Assembly: GCF_007997155.1 (NCBI RefSeq)
Contig: NZ_VORT01000012.1
Coordinates: 1-64,000, forward strand
Reading direction: 5' to 3'
DNA from: Aequorivita antarctica
GTDB lineage: Bacteria; Bacteroidota; Bacteroidia; Flavobacteriales; Flavobacteriaceae
DNA: 64,000 nt
The notes below the pieces were generated by a model that made no database searches, had not been told where the DNA came from, and saw only the letters and a list, made by a program, of their open reading frames with translations. A program made the position numbers and the translations under genes. This document shows positions 1-6,941 of this stretch, piece by piece; position 1 is the stretch's first letter, and each line of letters starts with the position of its first letter.

Positions 1-2
1 TT

Positions 3-530
3 TACAATGAGGAAGGAGACTATTATCGCTGTCCGCAGGGAAAGACCATTCCTTTTACCAAGGAGTTTTTGGATAGCAGGACGCAGACTAGAAAAAAGGA
101 ATACCGAGCTCGCAAGCACGTGTGCATTGACTGTCCCATAAGGAGCAGTTGTTTGGGCAGGAGCGCACAGGAGAAGAAATTCAGTGTTACCTATTACCGT
201 GCAGAGTATCAGCGCAACATTGCTCGGGTTAACAGCCCACAGGGCAAGTATATGAAGGGCAAACGGCAGAGCACGGTGGAACCGGTATTCGGGACACTTA
301 CCCAGTTTATGGGGCTTGGCAAGGTAAACACCCTGGGGCTGGCACAGGCAAACAAATGTATGCATCTCTCGGCAATGGCCTACAACCTCAAAAAATACCT
401 AAAGTTTATCCAAAAGCGCACAAAGAGCGGGGCGGAATACCTTGTTTTGTTTTTTTCGCCCAAAACGTTGCTCCAGAATGTAGCATGGCTTTTTTTAAAA
501 GCTCCAAATTTGGCACATTTTCAAGCCTGA
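3..530 (+). CDS. IS1182-type transposase, C-terminal part (cut by window edge)
   Basis: The frame is already open at the first bases and ends at a TGA, so only about the last 175 residues are visible. A CxxCx5C cysteine cluster (CIDCPIRSSC) follows a DYYRCPQGK stretch, and VEPVFGTL carries what should be the last acidic residue of the DDE catalytic triad. This combination is typical of the IS1182 group of transposases. The first in-frame start-like codon (TTG at 69) is internal, not a true start. The C-terminus looks complete. Whether the element is intact cannot be judged because its 5' half and left end lie outside the window. No clear terminal inverted repeat was recognised after the stop codon. 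Confidence 0.85.
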   Translation, partial: YNEEGDYYRCPQGKTIPFTKEFLDSRTQTRKKEYRARKHVCIDCPIRSSCLGRSAQEKKFSVTYYRAEYQRNIARVNSPQGKYMKGKRQSTVEPVFGTLTQFMGLGKVNTLGLAQANKCMHLSAMAYNLKKYLKFIQKRTKSGAEYLVLFFSPKTLLQNVAWLFLKAPNLAHFQA

Positions 531-540
531 TCAAAAAAAC

Positions 541-560
541 AAAGCCGCTTAAAGCGGCTT
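541..560 (-). terminator. Hairpin, likely minus-strand terminator
   Basis: AAGCCGC-TTAAA-GCGGCTT forms a stem-loop. Read on the minus strand it is followed by a T-rich run (TTTGTTTTTTT). It lies about 50 bases past the stop of the minus-strand gene at 611-1414 and just past the transposase stop, so it may serve both. Confidence 0.5.
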
Positions 561-589
561 ATATGGGTTGGGTTTTTATAAATTATGGG

Positions 590-619
590 GTTGTGCAACG
601 GTTACTGTTGTTACCTGCA
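590..619. repeat. Left boundary repeat of cassette-like unit
   Basis: TGTTACCTGCA at 609-619 is the exact reverse complement of TGCAGGTAACA at 1417-1427. A small palindrome GTTGTGCAAC (590-599) lies just outside. Read outward from the enclosed gene, this side is TGCAGGTAACA-N9-GTTGCA. The stop codon of the enclosed gene lies inside the repeat. Confidence 0.55.
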
Positions 620-1414
620 GTTTTTTAATTCCGTTATTGTCTTTTCTGTTAATTCCGAACCAACATTACAGCCATAACAGTTTCTTGTTAATAAAGGCAC
701 TTTTTTCAGTTCCTCGATTCGTAAGTCAATTGAATTTTTTTGATTCTCACTAAATTCAGTCAGATTACAATAATAAAATTCAACTGTCATTAATCGAGTT
801 GCAGGATTTATACTGTATAGCAAATACTCACAATTATCTGTATTGATTATTTCATTAAATAACTCTCGGTTGTTCAATATATTCATTACGATACCACAGC
901 GATTTCCGAAAATTATTCCTGCAAACGGATTCATTATTTTATTCAGTTTGTTGTCAGTTCGCTTTTCGGCTCCGTCCAAAGGGTAGCCTGCTCTATCAAT
1001 TCCAGAATATATTGGCTCAACTTCATAATCGTCACTTACCTTAAACATCGCAGAGAGTCTTTCTTTATAAAGATTTTTTAAACTTATTGATTTATTTGCT
1101 TTTATGTAAGTTGAAAGTTCATAAGCAACAACCTCATTTTTATAATACAAGATTTTGTAATTAAATGATGTGCTTCCAACTCCTTTTCCACTCTCTTTTA
1201 ATTGGTAACCAAATCCCAAATCCTCACGCCTGTCGTTTTTGACTTCGAGAGTTTTTAATAATTCCTCGGTTGAAGTATTATAAGCCTCGGTTAATTGAGA
1301 TATGAAAAGTGTGTCAGCTCGAACATAATATTTTTCGACTTCAGTTTGTTGAGAAAAGGCAATATGCCACATTCCGAAAGCTAAAAATATTAATATGAGG
1401 TTTCTTTTTTTCAA
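611..1414 (-). CDS. Putative secreted protein of unknown function in an inverted-repeat-bounded unit
   Basis: The protein is 267 residues long. It starts at a TTG codon followed by a hydrophobic stretch that ends ...WHIAFSQQ, which reads as a Sec signal peptide. No domain was recognised. The mature part is polar with scattered cysteines, including CYGC and a final NCR near the C-terminus. There is no sorting tail. The gene is isolated between a transposase and a decayed reading frame. Its start lies directly beside one copy of an 11-bp inverted repeat and its stop codon is embedded in the other copy, so gene and repeats may move as one unit. The function is not known. The call as a real gene rests on the signal peptide and the long open frame. 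Confidence 0.6.
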   Translation of the reverse strand: MKKRNLILIFLAFGMWHIAFSQQTEVEKYYVRADTLFISQLTEAYNTSTEELLKTLEVKNDRREDLGFGYQLKESGKGVGSTSFNYKILYYKNEVVAYELSTYIKANKSISLKNLYKERLSAMFKVSDDYEVEPIYSGIDRAGYPLDGAEKRTDNKLNKIMNPFAGIIFGNRCGIVMNILNNRELFNEIINTDNCEYLLYSINPATRLMTVEFYYCNLTEFSENQKNSIDLRIEELKKVPLLTRNCYGCNVGSELTEKTITELKNCR

Positions 1415-1416
1415 AT

Positions 1417-1458
1417 TGCAGGTAACATGCGGATAAAAGCAACTGTTGCATTTATCCG
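1417..1458. repeat. Right boundary repeat with near-perfect palindrome
   Basis: TGCAGGTAACA (1417-1427) mirrors the left boundary. It is followed by a 29-bp palindrome at 1430-1458: two 14-base arms (CGGATAAAAGCAAC / GTTGCATTTATCCG) around a single T, with one mismatch. Read outward, this side is TGCAGGTAACA-N17-GTTGCA, the same two boxes as the left side with wider spacing. Confidence 0.55.
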
Positions 1459-1507
1459 CCCTTATAGGGTTATATTGTTTAACTCCAAATATAGTACAAA
1501 AAACCTG

Positions 1508-1723
1508 CTACTTTCGCACCACCGCCATCAAGGTTTCCACCTTAGCATGCAACAATTTATTCTCCTCCTCCAGCGCAGCAATGCCCTCCTGTAGTGGTAG
1601 GGTAGGATCTGGGGCGTTGGTGGTAAAGTCTGGCGGTAACTGGGCGGCGAGGTCTGCAAAAAAGTTGTGCTTTATGGCAAGGGAGAGTTCCCAAAGCAGG
1701 CTGCAATGCAGATTGTACTTTTT
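1508..1723 (-). pseudogene. Decayed reading frame, possible remnant of a small regulator
   Basis: A 71-codon frame between a TGA (1724-1726) and a TAG (1508-1510) has no start codon at its beginning. It reads LWELSLAIKHNFFADLAAQL, then a proline/threonine linker, then an alpha-helical tail with an EEENKLLHAKVETL heptad pattern. The first part resembles the end of a helix-turn-helix DNA-binding protein and the tail a short coiled coil, but this is inference only. An ATG-containing stretch directly upstream is in another frame, as expected of a frameshifted or truncated gene. The region is richer in GC than its surroundings. The overlapping plus-strand frame at 1446-1763 looks like a shadow. 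Nothing else was seen between 1415 and 1790. Confidence 0.35.
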
Positions 1724-1790
1724 TCATATTTTGGCACTACAGCGTAATCCATGCCCAACATAAGGGTGAAGAAAGTTGGAGCGGGTTTTC

Positions 1791-2414
1791 TTAATAGTTT
1801 AATATGAATTGCTTCTTATAAGTGCCGTTTTCACCTTGAAAAACGGCTACATAGAACCCGTTTTCTAAAAAGCTTACGTCTAGGGCGCTATTCTCATTGT
1901 TTAAGGCGGTGCTATAAACCCTTTTTCCCAAAACATCAAAAATAGTCATTTCTAAAGGCTTAGCAAGTGGGGTGTTTAAACGAATGTTCAGTATTCCGTG
2001 GGAAGGGTTTGGGTATAGTATCGCTTTTTGGGTTGTGTATTCCTTGATTCCAATTACTAAGCCACCCACCAAGACAGTCTCGGTATAATCTGATTCCACC
2101 GCCCCTGGATTGTATACCGCGGTTACGTGTGCATAAAAAGCCTCTCCATTTCCATAGTATAGAAAATCTTCGCCACAATTTGCATTATTTAATGAAGTTT
2201 CAGTTTGAAATCGATACAGCTCATCTTCTCTGTAAACATTATACCCTATCAATTCATCATGAGGAGACGCAGGTTCTTCCCAGGCAAGTTCAAAGATATT
2301 ATTTGGAAAAATATATGATTGCTCCCAAGTAAGATTTAAAACTGGGTTAATTTGTCCGAATGATTGAAAAGTAAAGAGCAGGAAAAGACCGACGGTAAAT
2401 GTAATTGTTTTCAT
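1791..2414 (-). CDS. Secreted T9SS type A sorting domain protein with FN3-like region
   Basis: This 207-residue protein has a signal peptide (residues 1-20, ending FQSFGQ). A short beta-rich segment (ELAWEEPA...GYNVYRED, about residues 42-66) looks like a fibronectin type III fold. A C-terminal sorting tail starts at about residue 130 with ILYPNPSHG and contains the usual FDVLGK strand. Such tails direct export across the outer membrane by the type IX system and are normally cleaved. The tail is closely similar to that of the next gene on the same strand, so the two probably exchanged or duplicated this domain. No enzymatic motif is visible; an adhesive or structural extracellular role is an inference. 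Confidence 0.8.
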   Translation of the reverse strand: MKTITFTVGLFLLFTFQSFGQINPVLNLTWEQSYIFPNNIFELAWEEPASPHDELIGYNVYREDELYRFQTETSLNNANCGEDFLYYGNGEAFYAHVTAVYNPGAVESDYTETVLVGGLVIGIKEYTTQKAILYPNPSHGILNIRLNTPLAKPLEMTIFDVLGKRVYSTALNNENSALDVSFLENGFYVAVFQGENGTYKKQFILNY

Positions 2415-2507
2415 AGTGAGCTATTTTTTTTCTCTTCAAGTTCTACATTAGAATCCTTAATCAATAAAATCAACGAATAAAACCCTTTGACGCAGCGTCT
2501 ATTATCT

Positions 2508-3671
2508 TCATTCCAAAATAATCCTTTTGACAGCCAAATCATCGCCAGTCTTAAAAACCGCAGCATAAACGCCGCTTCCCAAAAACCTCAAATCTAAAGT
2601 AGTATTTTCAATGTTTAAAGAAGTGTTATAAACCTTTTTTCCCAAAACATCAAAAACCGCCATTTCTAAAGGCTCAGAAAGTGAAGTGTTTAAACGTATA
2701 TTTAATATTCCCTCAGTAGGGTTGGGGTAAAGCATAATGTTTGCTTCAAGATTGTTTTCAGAAATGCCCAACGGTTCGCGCGCCACGGCAAAATGCAATG
2801 CCGAGCCCAAAGTGCCTTTGGCTACCTCAAAAACATAATCGGGGTCCATGTTTTCAATAATATCGTTTGGGCCGTGTGGATATGGCGATTCGTTGGCTTC
2901 ATATAAACCGGTAATAATTTCACCATTATCTTCAAAAGGCATATAATCTGACGCATAGGCGTATGAAATCTCGGTTTGCAAATTTGAATACAATCCAAAG
3001 CAGTTCGCCATTTCCTGTGTGGCCTGAGCAGATTGTGCATTGTTAGAGCCTGGCGACGATTCGTCGCGTTCACATACTATGGTGTTGTTGTTCATACCAG
3101 CAACGCCGCCCACTTCGTCTATGTTCAAAACCAATTTGATATCCAGATTCTCAGGAATTACGGTATTATTCACATAATACTCGCTGCCTATCAAGCCTTC
3201 TTCCTCACCACTAAAGTGAATGAATTTGATGGAATATTCTGTATCCACATCTTTTAAAAGCCGTGCTAGTTCTAGTATTAATATCGTTCCGCTACCATTA
3301 TCGTTAGCGCCCGGCCCGTTTATAGTGTCGTAATGCCCATCAATTATTAAAAAAGTGTTGGGATAAACGCTTCCTGTTTTGGTAATGATGATGTTTGAAG
3401 TTGTTTGGCCAGAAACATTAAATTCCTGAGTTTCAATAGCGGTATAACCCAAAGCTTGGTAACGCGCAATTATCCAGTTTTTTGCGTTTTCAATTTCACT
3501 GCTTCCGGGTTCTTTTACGCCGAAATCAACCAAGGTAGTAAGGTCGTTTAAAATATTTGTGGAAGAAGTGTTTTCAACGATTCCGTTGTAATAAGGGTTG
3601 AAAACCTGTGCATTCGTAATGAAAATTGTAAAAAAGCAAAGAAAAAGTATAAGCTGGGGAACTGATTTCAT
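2508..3671 (-). CDS. Secreted M28-family zinc aminopeptidase with T9SS tail
   Basis: The start chosen is the ATG at 3671, because it gives a clean signal peptide (MKSVPQLILFLCFFTIF...NAQ). An ATG at 3749 would add 26 hydrophilic residues and lies inside a hairpin. The catalytic domain shows the M28 pattern: GHYDT (zinc His), ANDNGSG (bridging Asp), FSGEEEGLIGS (catalytic and zinc Glu) and NIDEVGG (Asp). The sorting tail begins MLYPNPTEG. The family removes N-terminal residues from peptides, here outside the cell. It is one of three consecutive T9SS cargo genes, and its tail resembles that of the 1791-2414 protein. Confidence 0.88.
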   Translation of the reverse strand: MKSVPQLILFLCFFTIFITNAQVFNPYYNGIVENTSSTNILNDLTTLVDFGVKEPGSSEIENAKNWIIARYQALGYTAIETQEFNVSGQTTSNIIITKTGSVYPNTFLIIDGHYDTINGPGANDNGSGTILILELARLLKDVDTEYSIKFIHFSGEEEGLIGSEYYVNNTVIPENLDIKLVLNIDEVGGVAGMNNNTIVCERDESSPGSNNAQSAQATQEMANCFGLYSNLQTEISYAYASDYMPFEDNGEIITGLYEANESPYPHGPNDIIENMDPDYVFEVAKGTLGSALHFAVAREPLGISENNLEANIMLYPNPTEGILNIRLNTSLSEPLEMAVFDVLGKKVYNTSLNIENTTLDLRFLGSGVYAAVFKTGDDLAVKRIILE

Positions 3672-3710
3672 TCGTGAATTTATTTTTTGTGAAAGTATTG
3701 TTTTTTCTCC

Positions 3711-3753
3711 TACTATGAAGCTGCTAGTTTCATAAACTAGGAGCTTCATAGTA
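3711..3753. repeat. 20-bp stem hairpin between two T9SS genes
   Basis: TACTATGAAGCT...AGCTTCATAGTA flank an inner GCTAGTTT-CAT-AAACTAGG. Together they form a stem of about 20 bp with a 3-base loop and one mismatch. It lies between the stop of the cyclophilin gene and the start of the M28 gene. No T-run follows on either strand, so it is not a standard terminator. Confidence 0.6.
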
Positions 3754-3767
3754 CTAAGAAAATTTAC

Positions 3768-4601
3768 TTATTCAGAAACAAGAAAACGTTTCTGGGTAAC
3801 AACAGCGTTGTTGTTTATAGTTATAAAGTACATTCCCACAGGAAGTTTGTCAATTTGAAAGTCCGATAAATTAATTCTGTTAAGCCCTTCTTGTATTTGA
3901 ATGTTTTGAGTAGCTAGGATTGCACCATTCACATTCATTATTGAAAACAGTGTCATATCGGTTGTTTTACTATTTATTTCAATAACACTTTGCTTTGTAA
4001 CAGGGTTTGGATAAATAGTGTATGAAGATTCGGTAGCGTCTAAATCATTTGTGCCGAGCGGTTGTGTAACCCGAACCATATTCATCACTACGGGAGTTAT
4101 GGGTCTGTCGTTGCCATCTACAGGAACATTTTCAATCAATTCCACGATATCCCAACCTGTAATTACTTCGCCAAATATAGGGTGTGCAGAGGAAAGCGGC
4201 GGATTGTCAAAGTCTAAAAAGATGTTGTCTTTAAGGTTGATAAAGAACTGACTTCCTCCAGAATTAGGCTGCCCTGTATTTGCCATAGAAAGTGTTTTCT
4301 TTAAATTGGATAAGTCTGGATTAAATTCATCTTCAATGGTATATCCAGGGCCGCCACTTCCGGTTCCCGTTGGATCTCCTCCTTGAATTACAAAATTTGA
4401 GATCACACGATGAAAAATAATGCCGTCATAAAATTCTTGATCTACCAAGCTTAAAAAATTACCAACAGTAATAGGCATTTGAGCATCATAAAGCTCCACT
4501 TCAAAATCGCCCAAGGTTGTATAAAAGGTAACGACGGTTTGAGACTGTACAGTTCCTATAGAACCAATAATAAAAAGAAAATAGAGTATTGTTTTTTTCA
4601 T
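3768..4601 (-). CDS. Secreted cyclophilin-type peptidyl-prolyl isomerase with T9SS tail
   Basis: This 277-residue protein has a signal peptide (1-20, ending VQSQ). The cyclophilin fold occupies roughly residues 22-180, with the hallmark segments FHRVISNFVIQGGDPTGTG, SMANTGQPNSGGSQFFI and HPIFGEV. The active-site Arg is that of FHRV, and the substrate-binding QFF is present. A sorting tail follows (YTIYPNPVTKQS, from about residue 195). Cyclophilins speed cis-trans isomerisation of Xaa-Pro bonds. Fused to a T9SS tail this one should act at the surface or outside the cell, perhaps on exported proteins (inference). It is first in a row of three minus-strand T9SS genes. Confidence 0.88.
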   Translation of the reverse strand: MKKTILYFLFIIGSIGTVQSQTVVTFYTTLGDFEVELYDAQMPITVGNFLSLVDQEFYDGIIFHRVISNFVIQGGDPTGTGSGGPGYTIEDEFNPDLSNLKKTLSMANTGQPNSGGSQFFINLKDNIFLDFDNPPLSSAHPIFGEVITGWDIVELIENVPVDGNDRPITPVVMNMVRVTQPLGTNDLDATESSYTIYPNPVTKQSVIEINSKTTDMTLFSIMNVNGAILATQNIQIQEGLNRINLSDFQIDKLPVGMYFITINNNAVVTQKRFLVSE

Positions 4602-4746
4602 GATGTTTAAGTTTGTTTAGTTTTTAAATATATATGATTTATTTGTTACAAGGTAATGATACCACAATAAATGTCTTGCGGGTTGAAATATACGGGTTGG
4701 TATTAAAATCCTTCAAATAACAGATAGAAGGTGTTGCGTCTATGAA

Positions 4747-6852
4747 TTAAGAAATGTAATTCCAGATATTTCGGTACTTCACAAGCTGTGCATAATTATT
4801 CTTTATAGGACTGTTTTCTTCGGAAGTGAGGTTGGGGTCTTCCTTTAAAACTTGCATAGCATAGCTTCGGGCTATTTTTAATATTTCACTATCCTTTATG
4901 ATATCTGCAATACGAAGGTTTAGCACGCCGCTTTGTTGGGTTCCCATCATATCGCCGGGGCCGCGCAGTTTTAAATCTACTTCGGCGATTTCAAAACCGT
5001 CGCTGGTTCTTACCATCGTTTCCAAACGAGTTTTGGCGTCTGCGGAAAGTTTATGGCTGGTCATTAAAATACAATAGCTCTGTTCGGCACCACGACCCAC
5101 ACGTCCACGCAATTGGTGTAATTGTGAAAGTCCGAAGCGTTCCGCACTTTCAATAATCATCACACTGGCATTTGGAACATTTACACCAACTTCAATAACG
5201 GTGGTGGCGACCATAATTTGTGTTTCGCCTTTAATGAAACGGTTCATTTCATACTCCTTATCTGAAGATTTCATCTGTCCGTGAACTATAGAGACTTGAT
5301 AATTTGGCATCGGAAATTCACGCACAATACTCTCGTATCCGTCCATCAAATCTTTGTAATCCATGGTCTCACTTTCCTGTATTAATGGGTACACAATATA
5401 CACCTGTCTTCCCTTGCTAATTTCGTCTCTTATAAACCGAAAAACCTTCAGTCTATTTGCATCAAAACGGTGCACGGTTTTGATGTCTTTTCTGCCCGGC
5501 GGAAGCTCGTCAATTATACTAATATCCAGGTCGCCATAAACGCTCATGGCAAGGGTGCGGGGGATGGGGGTAGCGGTCATTACAAGTACGTGTGGCGGGT
5601 ACTCATTTTTGTGCCATAATTTACTGCGTTGTTCCACTCCAAAACGATGTTGCTCATCTACAATTGCAAGCCCCAAATTTTTAAATTTCACCTTATCTTC
5701 GAGCAGCGCATGAGTGCCAATTAGGATGTCTAATTCGCCATTTTCGAGTTTTTCATGGATTTCTCGTCTCTTTGAAGTTTTGGTTGAGCCTGTTAGTAAT
5801 TCAATACTGGTGTTCAGTCTTTTACACATTTCAACTAAACTGTTGTAGTGCTGTACTGACAAAATTTCAGTCGGCGCCATTAAACAGGCTTGAAAACCGT
5901 TGTCAATAGCTATTAAAATTGACATTAGCGCCACTATGGTCTTTCCGGAACCTACATCGCCTTGCAAGAGTCGGTTCATCTGTGCATTGCTTCCCAAATC
6001 ATTGCGAATTTCTTTGATGACTCGCTTCTGTGCTTCGGTCAAATCAAAGGGTAAATATTCCGAAAAAAAGGTGTTGAAATTGTGTCCAATTTTATCAAAA
6101 GGATAGCCTTTAATTTTCGATTTATGAAGGAGGTTTTTACGGATTAATTGCAGTTGGATATAGAACAATTCTTCAAACTTTAATCGGTATTGTGCACGTG
6201 CCAAATGAGCCTGACTTTTTGGAAAATGTATGTTGAAAAGTGCCTCCTTTTTTGAGACCAATTTGAGCTGTTCCAAAAGTGGTTTTGAGAGGGTCTCTGC
6301 GAAGGCATTTTTGCTCTCCAAAAACAGTTGTTGCATCAGTCCATTTATCACCCGATTTGTGATGCCGCTGTTCCCCAATTTTTCGGTGGATGGATAAACA
6401 GGTTGCATGGCAGAACGGATACTTTTTTCGTGCGCATCGAGCAATTCCATTTCGGGGTGCGGCATGGAAAAACTGTTGTTGAAATAATTCGTTTTTCCGA
6501 AAATCACATAGGGAACATTCAGCTTTAAATTTTCCCGAATCCATTTTTGACCTCGAAACCAAACAAGTTCAATACTGCCAGTTTCGTCAATAAAAGTGGC
6601 GACGAGTCTTTTTCCGCGTTTTTGTTCTACGGTTTTAATGTGAGTAATTTTTCCTATAATCTGAACTTCCGCATTGGTTTGCTGCAATTGTGCAATTTTA
6701 TAATACTGAGTGCGGTCCAGATACCGATTCGGGAAAAGATTCAACAAATCCTGAAAGGTGTGAATACCAAGCTCTTTTTTCAGCAAATCCGCCCGATTAG
6801 GGCCGACGCCTTTTAAGTAATCTATTGGAGTTTGCAGGAAATTGGCATTCAT
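4747..6852 (-). CDS. recG: ATP-dependent DNA helicase RecG
   Basis: At 701 residues this is full length for RecG. It begins with a wedge/OB region (about 1-170), followed by superfamily 2 helicase motifs: Walker A GDVGSGKT near residue 300, Walker B variant DEQHRFG near 400, TATPIPRTLA, and QLRGRVGRG in the second lobe. RecG remodels stalled replication forks and Holliday junctions in the cytoplasm. It is divergent from the M1 aminopeptidase gene, with an 89-bp gap between them. Confidence 0.97.
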   Translation of the reverse strand: MNANFLQTPIDYLKGVGPNRADLLKKELGIHTFQDLLNLFPNRYLDRTQYYKIAQLQQTNAEVQIIGKITHIKTVEQKRGKRLVATFIDETGSIELVWFRGQKWIRENLKLNVPYVIFGKTNYFNNSFSMPHPEMELLDAHEKSIRSAMQPVYPSTEKLGNSGITNRVINGLMQQLFLESKNAFAETLSKPLLEQLKLVSKKEALFNIHFPKSQAHLARAQYRLKFEELFYIQLQLIRKNLLHKSKIKGYPFDKIGHNFNTFFSEYLPFDLTEAQKRVIKEIRNDLGSNAQMNRLLQGDVGSGKTIVALMSILIAIDNGFQACLMAPTEILSVQHYNSLVEMCKRLNTSIELLTGSTKTSKRREIHEKLENGELDILIGTHALLEDKVKFKNLGLAIVDEQHRFGVEQRSKLWHKNEYPPHVLVMTATPIPRTLAMSVYGDLDISIIDELPPGRKDIKTVHRFDANRLKVFRFIRDEISKGRQVYIVYPLIQESETMDYKDLMDGYESIVREFPMPNYQVSIVHGQMKSSDKEYEMNRFIKGETQIMVATTVIEVGVNVPNASVMIIESAERFGLSQLHQLRGRVGRGAEQSYCILMTSHKLSADAKTRLETMVRTSDGFEIAEVDLKLRGPGDMMGTQQSGVLNLRIADIIKDSEILKIARSYAMQVLKEDPNLTSEENSPIKNNYAQLVKYRNIWNYIS

Positions 6853-6941
6853 AAGACGAAAATACTAATTCCCGCGAAGTCGGGAATCTCATTGGTTGAA
6901 AATTTGTAATTTGCTTTCCATAAAAAACGCTTCCCTTTATT

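Noticed and set aside
1446-1763. Plus-strand frame of 105 codons
   Set aside because: It overlaps the cassette boundary palindrome and the opposite-strand remnant, has low-complexity Ser/Cys composition and no recognisable domain; likely a shadow.
3711-3753. Rho-independent terminator of the cyclophilin gene
   Set aside because: The stem is strong, but no T-run follows on the relevant strand.
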